A stretch of DNA of 64,000 nucleotides from Rosistilla oblonga (GTDB lineage: Bacteria > Planctomycetota > Planctomycetia > Pirellulales > Pirellulaceae), in the NCBI RefSeq assembly GCF_007751715.1, contig NZ_CP036292.1:2542001-2606000 (forward strand). Reading direction: 5' to 3'. The notes under the pieces were generated by a model. That model worked only from the letters and a program-made list of their open reading frames with translations. It ran no database searches and was not told the origin of the DNA. Position 1 is the first letter of the stretch. Each line of letters starts with the position of its first letter. Shown here piece by piece: positions 37,634 through 45,692 of this stretch. Both the position numbers and the translations under genes were made by a program.

Positions 37634-40330
37634 TTGAACCTCTCGCTTTCACGCAGCCTGCGTTTTCGCACCGCTGCGTTTTTTCTTGTGCTTGCCCTGC
37701 TGGGCCCCGCCAATTCCTACGCCGCTCCCGCTGCGACAACGATCGCCAGCGCGGATCTATTGATCGTCGGAGCGACCGAAGCTGGCTGGGCCGCGGCAAT
37801 TCAAGCCGCTCGCGGCGGTGTCGATTCCATCGTGATCGTGCACGATGGCAAGTGGTTCGGCGGCCAGTTCACCGAACAGGCGTTGGCCTGCGTCGACGAA
37901 GATAAAGGTGTCGGCCGCGTCGGCTGGGGCGTCGATTGGCATCCGATGAAGCGATCGTTCCATCGCTCGGGGCTGTTCAAAGAGTTGATGGACCGGATCG
38001 AAGCTTTCAACACGCAAAAGTATGGCTCGCCGATGCCCGGGCGTCCCTATCACGGACCGTCGACGTTTCGGCCTGCTGAAGCCGAGGCGATCTTCCGCGA
38101 GATGATCGCTCCCTACATCGACAGTGGTCAGATCCGCGTCCACTGGAACCTGTATCCCGTGGCTGCCGATGTGAGAGGTTCCCGGCTGCATGGCGTCACG
38201 TTTGCAGCGACCGATGGCGGCGAAGGTCGCTTGGCGGTCGCAGCGCCGCTGACGATCGACGCCTCCGATTGGGGCGAGGTGATCCAAGTCGCAGGTGCAG
38301 GATTTTTGTGCGGCCCCGATCCCAAGTCGCGTTTCGGCGAACCGAGCGCCCCGGATGATCTGAGCTGTCATCCGGCAAACGAGATGAATCCGATCACTTG
38401 GGCGATGATCGTCGCCGAATCGGATGGCGAGACGCCGATCGGTCGGCCGCCGCGATTCGACGATCGGAATTACCCGCGGGCGACGCATTTCAGCCGCCAA
38501 GCGTTTGCCGATCTGCAATGGGATCAAGCGAATCCGGGGCTCGGTGCGATCCCGCACTGGCCCGATGCGGGAAAGGAATCGCCGCGTCAATTGAGCGTCT
38601 ATACGGTCCGACGGATCGTCGACGGATTGACCAGCCGCGATGGGAAGACATCGATCCTGTTGAACTACATGAACGGCCAGGACTATCCGCTGGAACGCTT
38701 GCCGGCGCCCGTCGTCGCGGCGTTGGAAGCGACCGACAAAGGAGCATCGACGCAGAACATCGTGACGATGAATCGAGAGCAGCGACAGATCATCTTCGAC
38801 GATGCAAAACAGCATGCGTTGGGCGTGCTGTATCACTTACAGAACTTCGTCGATCAACGTGCCCCCGACAAAACGAACAGCTTCCGCCGCTTCCACTTGA
38901 GCGATGAATTCGGTACTCCTGATCGGCTGCCGCCCAAACCGTACATCCGCGAGGGCCTGCGTTTGCAGGCGATGTACATGATGCGAGAACAGGACGGCCG
39001 CAATCGCGATGGCGTCACGAAGAACCTCGCCAAAGAGCGATTTGCCCACGTGATGTATCCCGACGGCCTGTTCGCTTGGCAGTTTCACTACGACTTCCAC
39101 CGCACGGGACGAACCTACCTGAAGTCCGAAGGGAACGACGGACCGTGGATCGATTTCCACAAACCGAATCGCCACACGAACTTCATGAGCGATCGATCGG
39201 TCTTCCCGCTGCGGAGTCTGATCCCAGCCGAACTGGACGGCCTGATCGGCTCGCAAGGGAATGTCGGTTTCAGCAGCATCGTCAGCGCGGCGATCCGGCT
39301 GCACGATCAACGGATCCACATCGGCCAAGCGAGCGGCGCGGTGGCGGTGGTTGCGCTGCGAGAAGGGATCGATCCGCGAGCGATCCCCTACGACCGAGCG
39401 TTGCTGGAAGCGGTCCGCCACGAATTGTGTGATCCCAGTACCGCGGGAGTGCCGCTTTTGATCTGGCCTTTCCGCGACCTCGATCCCAGCCACGGGGCGT
39501 TTATTGCGATCAATCGCTTGGCGGCGCTCGGCCTGTTGCCGATCGATCCGCGCGAAGTCGACTTCGCGGCCGACGAACCCGCGACCGAACCGTGGCTGGC
39601 GGAACTTCGCGACCGCGGTTTTGAATTCGAACAATCTGCGGAATCGGAGGTCACTCGCGGAGAGATCTGTCGCCAATTTTGGGATCAAGTTCAGCAGCAG
39701 GACTGGACGCGATTCGCCCTGCACCGCGTCGACGATCGGGACGCCGATGGAGATGGGATCGCCGACCGCGACGATCCGCTATTGTTCACGCCCAACGAAC
39801 CGATCGTGTTCGAGATCGAGCGACCGAAGCTAGGCCCCGACAGCGACGGAGTCCCGGCGGTGGAACTGACCAGCGGAAACGCTGACGATCTCCGCTTGAT
39901 CGACTTCCGTGGTCCCGGCGGTTCGCCACCGCAAGGTTGGTCCACCGATCACGGCGCCGCGTTCGATGACGAACGAGGTTACGGCTGGGGCCGCGATCTG
40001 CGTTCCAACCATCGCCGACGTCACGTTTACGAAGGCCCTCGCGATACGTTCCTGTTCACTCGCAAAAGCGACCTTTGGGAGTGCACGCTCCCCAACGGAA
40101 AATACTCGGTGACCATCTGCGTTGGCGATTCGGGACACGACCAGCCCGGTCAAAACGTCGTCGTCGAAGGCGTTCCTTTCGCCGAGGATCTGTCGACGGT
40201 TGCCGGCATGTTTGCGGAGCGGACGAAGATCGTCGAGGTCCGCGACGGCCGGCTTTCGATCGAGCTAGGCAAGCCGTCGGCGTCGTCCAACACTGCGATC
40301 AATTGGCTGGCGATTCAAGCGATTCGCTAA
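37634..40330 (+). CDS. Exported FAD-dependent oxidoreductase with C-terminal malectin/CBM-like domain
   Basis: 898-residue exported flavoprotein of the FAD_oxidored (PF12831) type. The signal peptide (FRTAAFFLVLALLGPANSYA) is followed by the dinucleotide-binding fold ADLLIVGATEAGWAAAIQAA, then KWFGGQFTEQALACVDED. Farther on are VGFSSIVSAAIRLHDQRI and a flavin-site segment IGQASGAVAVVALREG. Residues about 700-720 contain a Ca-binding-type DRDADGDGIADRDD loop. The last ~150 residues (RLIDFRGPGGSPPQGW, VTICVGDSGHDQPGQN, TAINWLAIQAIR) look like a malectin or CBM beta-sandwich. Substrate is unknown; carbohydrate oxidation is inferred from the domain partner. The start is TTG at 37634 with CGGAG 8 nt upstream. 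It is convergent with the ureide-type cluster. Confidence 0.85.
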   Translation: MNLSLSRSLRFRTAAFFLVLALLGPANSYAAPAATTIASADLLIVGATEAGWAAAIQAARGGVDSIVIVHDGKWFGGQFTEQALACVDEDKGVGRVGWGVDWHPMKRSFHRSGLFKELMDRIEAFNTQKYGSPMPGRPYHGPSTFRPAEAEAIFREMIAPYIDSGQIRVHWNLYPVAADVRGSRLHGVTFAATDGGEGRLAVAAPLTIDASDWGEVIQVAGAGFLCGPDPKSRFGEPSAPDDLSCHPANEMNPITWAMIVAESDGETPIGRPPRFDDRNYPRATHFSRQAFADLQWDQANPGLGAIPHWPDAGKESPRQLSVYTVRRIVDGLTSRDGKTSILLNYMNGQDYPLERLPAPVVAALEATDKGASTQNIVTMNREQRQIIFDDAKQHALGVLYHLQNFVDQRAPDKTNSFRRFHLSDEFGTPDRLPPKPYIREGLRLQAMYMMREQDGRNRDGVTKNLAKERFAHVMYPDGLFAWQFHYDFHRTGRTYLKSEGNDGPWIDFHKPNRHTNFMSDRSVFPLRSLIPAELDGLIGSQGNVGFSSIVSAAIRLHDQRIHIGQASGAVAVVALREGIDPRAIPYDRALLEAVRHELCDPSTAGVPLLIWPFRDLDPSHGAFIAINRLAALGLLPIDPREVDFAADEPATEPWLAELRDRGFEFEQSAESEVTRGEICRQFWDQVQQQDWTRFALHRVDDRDADGDGIADRDDPLLFTPNEPIVFEIERPKLGPDSDGVPAVELTSGNADDLRLIDFRGPGGSPPQGWSTDHGAAFDDERGYGWGRDLRSNHRRRHVYEGPRDTFLFTRKSDLWECTLPNGKYSVTICVGDSGHDQPGQNVVVEGVPFAEDLSTVAGMFAERTKIVEVRDGRLSIELGKPSASSNTAINWLAIQAIR

Positions 40331-40373
40331 CGCCGCCAGTGTGAGGATCACGAATACCACGAAGTGGCGTGCT

Positions 40374-41114
40374 CTATTGGTTGGGAGCCACGGTGTCGGC
40401 TGGGACCAACGGCGCGATCATACGGGCGACTTCAGCGTACTTTAAGATCCGCGCGTAGCGGTCGCGAAGCGTCGCCAGGGAGGCATCGTGCAGTTCGGGC
40501 GTCACGGTGGCACAGCAGTCTTCGACGACCGTCACCAGGTAACCGAGATCGCAGGCATCGCGGACTGTCGTTTCCACACATTCATTGGTGTAGACACCAA
40601 CGACAAACAGCGATTCGATCCCCATGTTTTTCAGCACGTAGTGCAAGTTGGTCGACGAGAAGACGCCACTAGCCGTTTTGTTGATCACGATCTCGTCGCG
40701 CGATTCGTCGGGGCCGACGATCTCTAGGAAATCGGCTTCCCGCGATCCGGGCGCCGCCAATAGCCCAAGCCGCCGATGTCCTTTGCTGCGGTCGCGGCCG
40801 TCGCGGGTGAGGGCTTGAATCCGCGTGTGGATGACTTCCAGTCCATGGGATCGGAAGGCGTCTTGAAGCCCGCGGACGTTAGGCAGCACCGTCTGCTGCA
40901 AGCGATCGAAATAATACTCTTGCGCCTCCTGAGGCACTCCGCTGTTCATCGCATCTTTAAAAACGCCATGACCGGGAGCGGCATCTAGGTATTGCAGATC
41001 GATACACAATAGCGCCGTCCGCCCCTCGATCAAGAACTCCTTGTGCGCGGGGTTCTCGACAAACGATTCGTGATAGACCTCTTTGAGCGGATCGACGTGT
41101 TCGTTATCGGTCAT
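40374..41114 (-). CDS. Isochorismatase-family cysteine hydrolase
   Basis: 246-residue alpha/beta hydrolase of the isochorismatase superfamily, whose members include N-carbamoylsarcosine amidase, ureidoacrylate amidohydrolase, biuret hydrolase and nicotinamidase. The Asp-Lys-Cys triad is intact: D39 in LLCIDLQYLD, K146 in INKTASGVFSST and C179 in VYTNECVETTVRDA. No signal peptide. An N-terminal ~30-residue extension precedes the fold. The ATG at 41112-41114 starts a normal cytosolic protein; an upstream in-frame ATG overlaps the preceding gene. It is the last gene of a seven-gene minus-strand run that includes another amidohydrolase and a carbamoyltransferase-family enzyme, suggesting hydrolysis of an amide, ureide or carbamoyl compound. 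The exact substrate is not determined. Confidence 0.88.
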   Translation of the reverse strand: MTDNEHVDPLKEVYHESFVENPAHKEFLIEGRTALLCIDLQYLDAAPGHGVFKDAMNSGVPQEAQEYYFDRLQQTVLPNVRGLQDAFRSHGLEVIHTRIQALTRDGRDRSKGHRRLGLLAAPGSREADFLEIVGPDESRDEIVINKTASGVFSSTNLHYVLKNMGIESLFVVGVYTNECVETTVRDACDLGYLVTVVEDCCATVTPELHDASLATLRDRYARILKYAEVARMIAPLVPADTVAPNQ

Positions 41115-41164
41115 CGGCAACTTTTCCTGACAGCGGGTTTTGTTCGGGTGAAATATTCGGAGGT

Positions 41165-42412
41165 TCAGTTGGTGGCGGAACTCAGCTGCACCAAGGTTTG
41201 CAACATCAAATTTGCCCCCGCTTCGATGTCCGACCAAGCTGTCCATTCGGCAGGCGAATGACTCTGCCCGTTTTTACTGGGCACAAAGATCATCCCGACC
41301 GGAACCATGCTCCCCATGATCTGGGCGTCGTGAGCGGCTCCGCTGGGCATCCGTAGGTGATCGAGTTCCAGTTTGCTGGCCTGATCCATCAACAGTTGGA
41401 CGATCGCGTCGTGGCAAGCGACCGGCCGCAGATAACTCTTCTGTGCAAACTCAAACATCAGATTGCGTCGGCGAGCGATCGCTGAAAGCGCTTTGCGAAA
41501 AGCCGTCCCGAGTTCTTCGAGCACCGCTTCGCTGGTATCGCGAACGTCCAAGGAGAATTCGACCAGACCGGGGACGGTATTGGTAGCCCCCGGTAGGATC
41601 TGGGCTTTGCCGATCGTCGTGCGGCTGCGATCGCTGCCGTTCTCTTCCAGGATCCGCGGGATTTCATGAGCGAAATCGGCCAGCCCCATGAAGGCGTCGT
41701 TACGCATTTCCATCGGTGTCGTCCCGGCGTGGTTCGCTTCCCCACGCAACGTGACCGCCCATGTGAACAGCCCAGTGATCTCGTCGACGACTCCGACCGC
41801 CTTCTTGGTTCGATCCAAGACCGGTCCCTGTTCGATGTGCAGTTCGATGTAGGCGGCGATCGATTCGGGGACCCGAGCCGCGTCTAAAGCCGACAACGCA
41901 TCGTGACCGTGCCGGCCCAATTCGTCGCGCAACAGAACGCCGTTCATGTCGGTCGTCGTTTCCAACGACTGAGGGTTCAGTTGGCCGCAGACGGCTTGTG
42001 AACCAAACATCCCGCCAAAGCGGCCCTCTTCGTCGCTGAACGCGATCAGTTCGAGCGTCCTGTCGGGTTGGAAACCGGTCTCTCGCAGCGTCCGCAGACA
42101 CTCCAGTCCGACCACGACGCCAAGCGTTCCGTCCAACGCACCGGCACACGGCACGGTGTCGATGTGCGAACCGACCAGCACGCGCGGGGCGTCGGTGGTT
42201 CCCGAAAGCTCTCCCGAGATGTTCATCGCACCATCGGTCGAAGCGATCAGGTCCGCTTGTTCGATCTGTTGTGTCAGCCAACGTTTGCCCTGGATGTCGG
42301 CGTCGGTGAACGCCATCCGGTAGATTCCACGATCGGATTCGCGGCGGCCGATTTTGGCCAGCGTCAGGATGTCGCGTTTGATGCGTTCGAGGTCGACGCG
42401 GATTTCCATCAT
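41165..42412 (-). CDS. M20-type N-carbamoyl-L-amino-acid / allantoate amidohydrolase
   Basis: 415-residue Zn-dependent amidase of the hydantoinase/carbamoylase family, which hydrolyses N-carbamoyl amino acids, beta-ureidopropionate or allantoate to release CO2 and NH3. Metal-site motifs are VGSHIDTVPCAGALDGTLGV (H83, D94), AFSDEEGRFGGMFGSQAVCG (E128/E129), ELHIEQGPVLD and HAGTTPMEMRNDA; the late MPSGAAHDAQIMG varies from the usual SGAGHDA. Cytosolic. Two adjacent ATGs (42412, 42409) with CAGGAACC upstream decide the start. It lies 50 bp before the cysteine hydrolase gene and 53 bp after the asparagine-synthetase gene, so it is probably co-transcribed. Substrate within the family is not resolved. 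Confidence 0.9.
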   Translation of the reverse strand: MMEIRVDLERIKRDILTLAKIGRRESDRGIYRMAFTDADIQGKRWLTQQIEQADLIASTDGAMNISGELSGTTDAPRVLVGSHIDTVPCAGALDGTLGVVVGLECLRTLRETGFQPDRTLELIAFSDEEGRFGGMFGSQAVCGQLNPQSLETTTDMNGVLLRDELGRHGHDALSALDAARVPESIAAYIELHIEQGPVLDRTKKAVGVVDEITGLFTWAVTLRGEANHAGTTPMEMRNDAFMGLADFAHEIPRILEENGSDRSRTTIGKAQILPGATNTVPGLVEFSLDVRDTSEAVLEELGTAFRKALSAIARRRNLMFEFAQKSYLRPVACHDAIVQLLMDQASKLELDHLRMPSGAAHDAQIMGSMVPVGMIFVPSKNGQSHSPAEWTAWSDIEAGANLMLQTLVQLSSATN

Positions 42413-42465
42413 GGTTCCTGTAGAGATAAGATCCCCGGCAAAGCTGCTGGGGAAGCGTGAGTGAA

Positions 42466-44385
42466 TCAATCGACAGCGGGCAGCGGCATCCCTTCGACAT
42501 ATTGGCCGTGCAGGATATGCAACTGCAAAGCGTGGTTCATGATGATGTCGTTGCGGCGAGCGATCGTGTGATCGGTCTCCTGCCACGCTTGGTCGATGAA
42601 ATCACGCAGCTTTTTCGTGTCGAAGACGCCCAACGCCGCGATCCGGGCGTCGGTCAACCAATGGTCGATCATGTCCTGCAGCGCCGCCCGAATCACCGGC
42701 GACGTGTGGGCTGGCGGAGCCATGAAAGCAAACTTCTTCCGCTCGTACAGTTCTCGTGGCAGGACGTTGACCATCGCCTCTCGCAACACCCACTTTTCGA
42801 TTCCATCGCGGATCCGCACGTCGGGCGGAATCGTGACAGCGTATTCGGCGATGTGATGGTCCAGGAACGCCGGCCGGGCTTCCATGCTGTTGGCCATATC
42901 CATTCGGTCGCCACCCCAAGTCAAGATCTGCCCTTCGAGCATCGTCTTGCACCAGGTGTATTGCGAGACGTCCAAGCGGTGTCGGCCGCGAACCTGATCC
43001 GGATCGATCGCTCCGGCAACTTCGGCAACGGGATCGTACTGCTGCATCAGATCTTGCATCGACGACGACAACAGCGGCCGAACGCGGGCCAGCGTCATCA
43101 TCCAGGGCTGGATCCACGATGGCGTGAAGCCACACAGATCGTCCCACGCCGGGTGGCGAAGATCTTCTTCGGCCAGGATCGCTCCTGCAAAGATCCCCGC
43201 ATCGTCCTCGCGGCCCAACCAATCGCGTTTGAAGAATGGGTAGCCGCCAAAGAGTTCGTCGGACCCTTCGCCGGTGATCACCGCTTTGTAATTGCAAGCT
43301 CGCACACGGCGGCTCATGTGCCACTTGGCAACCGCCAGCGTGTTGTAGAACGTCCGTTCGGCGTGCCACGTGGCTCGTTCGAAGGCAGGTCCATAGAGTT
43401 CCTTTTCGGTCAGCAGCAGCAATTCCTGCTCCGCCCCGGTCCGCTGTGCCATCAGTTTGGCGATGTTCGATTCGTCGTATTCGTCGCTGTCGAATGCGAT
43501 CGTAAAGGCTTTGATCGGCGATTGTTGCAGCGTCGTTGCCAGCCCCAAGATCGAACAGCTGTCGATCCCGCCCGACAGATAACATCCGACCGGCACGTCG
43601 GCTTCCAACCGCGTTGCGACTGCGTCGATCAAGCGATCTTGAACGCCTTGCACGTATTCTGCTGGATCGGCGTTTTCGACGTGTGACTCGGGGAACTCGA
43701 GATCCCACCAACGCTTGAGCGATGTTTCCAAGCGGCCGTCGCGCTCTTGAACGATCAACATGTGACCGGGCTGCAACGCCTGGACGTCTTCGAACGCCGT
43801 CGATCCCGGCACCATCACCTGCATCATCTGATGGATGACTGCTTTGGGGCACATCCGCGGCTGGATGTCGGGATGTTTGAGGATCGATTTGACCTCCGAT
43901 CCCCAAGCGATGCCGTTGTCGTTGACGGAGTAGTAGAGCGGTTTAACGCCAAACCGATCGCGGATCAGGATCAGTCGATTTTCGCGGGCGTCGTACAGCA
44001 CGACGGCAAATTCGCCTCGCAGATGTTCGACAAAGCTGAGCCCGTATTTGCGGTACAGCGGCAGCGTGATCGCACTGTCGCTCTTGCCCCCCGTCGTCAG
44101 CGTCTCACACGCCAATTGAGTCCGCAGTTTTTTGTAGCCATACAATTCGCCGTTGACCGTGACAGCCAGTTCGCCGTCGCGCGATTCGATCGGTTGGTGA
44201 CCGTGATCTAAACCGACGATCGAGAGCCGCGTGTGCCCCAGGGCGAGCCCTTTCTCTGGGTACAGTCGACTGCCGCGATCGTCGGGACCGCGGTGATCGA
44301 GGACGTCGAGCATTTGGTCGAGCGCGGTGCGCAGTTGACGTTCGCTGGTTCGCGATGGGTTCCAGAATCCGGTGATTCCACACAT
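42466..44385 (-). CDS. asnB: Asparagine synthetase (glutamine-hydrolysing)
   Basis: 639-residue class II glutamine amidotransferase plus ATP-pyrophosphatase. The N-terminal nucleophile is Cys2 (MCGITGFW), with HRGPDDRGSR (31-40), VNGELYGYKKL and RFGVKPLYY completing the glutaminase. The synthetase domain has the PPi loop SGGIDS at 271-276 and VITGEGSDELFGGYPFF. The reaction is Asp + Gln + ATP to Asn in the canonical enzyme; paralogues amidate other carboxylates. It lies in the middle of the gene run with an ATCase-family gene 93 bp upstream and an M20 amidohydrolase 53 bp downstream, so a specialised amide-forming role is possible. ATG at 44383-44385. The asnB family call is secure; asparagine as the product is by homology only. 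Confidence 0.9.
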   Translation of the reverse strand: MCGITGFWNPSRTSERQLRTALDQMLDVLDHRGPDDRGSRLYPEKGLALGHTRLSIVGLDHGHQPIESRDGELAVTVNGELYGYKKLRTQLACETLTTGGKSDSAITLPLYRKYGLSFVEHLRGEFAVVLYDARENRLILIRDRFGVKPLYYSVNDNGIAWGSEVKSILKHPDIQPRMCPKAVIHQMMQVMVPGSTAFEDVQALQPGHMLIVQERDGRLETSLKRWWDLEFPESHVENADPAEYVQGVQDRLIDAVATRLEADVPVGCYLSGGIDSCSILGLATTLQQSPIKAFTIAFDSDEYDESNIAKLMAQRTGAEQELLLLTEKELYGPAFERATWHAERTFYNTLAVAKWHMSRRVRACNYKAVITGEGSDELFGGYPFFKRDWLGREDDAGIFAGAILAEEDLRHPAWDDLCGFTPSWIQPWMMTLARVRPLLSSSMQDLMQQYDPVAEVAGAIDPDQVRGRHRLDVSQYTWCKTMLEGQILTWGGDRMDMANSMEARPAFLDHHIAEYAVTIPPDVRIRDGIEKWVLREAMVNVLPRELYERKKFAFMAPPAHTSPVIRAALQDMIDHWLTDARIAALGVFDTKKLRDFIDQAWQETDHTIARRNDIIMNHALQLHILHGQYVEGMPLPAVD

Positions 44386-44478
44386 GATTGAATTCGCTTT
44401 GTACAGTTCGTGACGAAAAGGGTTTCCGCGGCGGCGCGACGCCAGTAGGTCGCGGGCACGATCCGGCGCCGGAGAGGA

Positions 44479-45555
44479 CTAGAGATCGCTGATCCGGTTG
44501 AGTCGCTGGAGCACCGAGACCAGCAGCGCTTGGCGGACGAAGACCGCACCAGCCGCTTGGGCGAAGTAGAGGTTGTGATCGGTGTCGTCGAGATCTTCGG
44601 AGAGTTCATCGTTGCGAGCCAGCGGATGCATCACCACAGCCCCCGGCTTCAGATCGCTGGCGAGTTCCAACTTGTAGCGGCCATCGAGATTCCGATAGCT
44701 GTCGCCGAGGAATGCGATCGAATTGACATAGACGACATCCAGCTCTTTCAGAACTTTCTGCACGTCGTTGGTGACTTCGATCGGAATCGGCGATTGTTCG
44801 ATCGGTTCGGTCAGGTCCAGCCCGACCGGATCGGCCATTTCCGAGACCAGCGTGATCTTGGAAACAGCGCCGGCGAACATCAACGACAATCGCAGGAAGC
44901 TTTTCACAGCACGCATCGATCCGGGCGTACCGATGATTCCCAAATGGATCCGCCGCTCGGGCGGACAATCGGGGCGGCATAGTTCGGGACGCCACTTCAG
45001 CAGCGCGTACCAATCGATCAGCGCCTGAGTCGGATGATGGCCGCTGCCATTGCCGGCGTTGATCAACGGACGCTGCAGATTCTTTTGGATCTCTTCGATC
45101 GAATTCGTATCGGGATGCCGCATAATCACGATATCGCCGTACGTGTTGAACATCTCGCCGATGTCGGCTAGCGATTCCCCTTTGGCGATTCCGGTCACTT
45201 GGCCGTCGGGGACCGACAGAACTTTGCCGTCGAGTCGCAGCAGGGCGCTCTCAAACGAGAGCCGCGTGCGGGTGCTCGCTTCGAAAAACGCAGTGATCGC
45301 GATCTTGCCATCCAGCGGCTTTTCCATCTCGACGTTGCGCGTCTCTAACAACGCCGCTAACTGGGCCAGCGCAACGACCGTGCGGCGATCGAATTGCCGG
45401 GGGTTCAAGATCGATTGACCAGCGAGGGCTTCGAGCGCTTCCCGATCGATCTTGCCGTCGGTGGCATCCAACAGGCGCTGCGGATCCAGCAGCTGGCCTT
45501 TGGAGTTCGATGCATTAGGTTGCAGTGCGAGCGATCGTAATTGTTCGGTATTCAT
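44479..45555 (-). CDS. Aspartate carbamoyltransferase-family enzyme (PyrB-like) with altered acceptor site
   Basis: 358-residue member of the aspartate/ornithine carbamoyltransferase family, about 45 residues longer than E. coli PyrB at the N-terminus. The carbamoyl-phosphate half is intact: STRTR (94-98), K125 in AKGES, R146 in VIMRHP, HHPTQALID (173-181) and R215. The acceptor half is not. Where E. coli PyrB has YMTRVQ (Arg229, Gln231 bind aspartate) this protein has YVNSIA (276-281), and HPLPRVDE becomes HPLARNDE (310-317). The alignment is by eye. It may be the pathway ATCase of this lineage or carbamoylate another amine. ATG at 45553-45555, only 14 bp after the microprotein stop, with TAGGA as the ribosome-binding site. 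Confidence 0.88.
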   Translation of the reverse strand: MNTEQLRSLALQPNASNSKGQLLDPQRLLDATDGKIDREALEALAGQSILNPRQFDRRTVVALAQLAALLETRNVEMEKPLDGKIAITAFFEASTRTRLSFESALLRLDGKVLSVPDGQVTGIAKGESLADIGEMFNTYGDIVIMRHPDTNSIEEIQKNLQRPLINAGNGSGHHPTQALIDWYALLKWRPELCRPDCPPERRIHLGIIGTPGSMRAVKSFLRLSLMFAGAVSKITLVSEMADPVGLDLTEPIEQSPIPIEVTNDVQKVLKELDVVYVNSIAFLGDSYRNLDGRYKLELASDLKPGAVVMHPLARNDELSEDLDDTDHNLYFAQAAGAVFVRQALLVSVLQRLNRISDL

Positions 45556-45569
45556 TGGAATCAGATGTC

Positions 45570-45692
45570 CTACCAAATGCGGTTTTTACGTGAGTCACAA
45601 ATTAGGAACACAATCAACAGCACTGCCCCCGCAGCACACAACAAAAGTCCACCAAAAACGATGAGCTTCAGAAACCAGATTGGAAACATCAT
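45570..45692 (-). CDS. 40-residue single-pass membrane microprotein coupled to symporter
   Basis: A short gene whose ATG (45690-45692) overlaps the symporter TGA in an ATGA, ending in TAG at 45570-45572. The product starts MMFPIWFLKLIVFGG, continues through one hydrophobic helix (about residues 7-31) and ends with a charged cytosolic-type tail CDSRKNRIW (positive-inside rule places the C-terminus in the cytosol). A good ribosome-binding site, GGAGG, sits 10 nt before the first ATG. Translational coupling and context suggest an accessory subunit of the symporter, analogous in size to small accessory proteins known for other secondary transporters; I do not recognise a family. Coding reality is supported by the ribosome-binding site, overlap and clean membrane topology. 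Confidence 0.75.
   Translation of the reverse strand: MMFPIWFLKLIVFGGLLLCAAGAVLLIVFLICDSRKNRIW

Noticed and set aside
37757-38836. 359-codon minus-strand frame over the FAD oxidoreductase gene
   Set aside because: Antisense shadow; Arg/His/Asp-rich translation without motifs.
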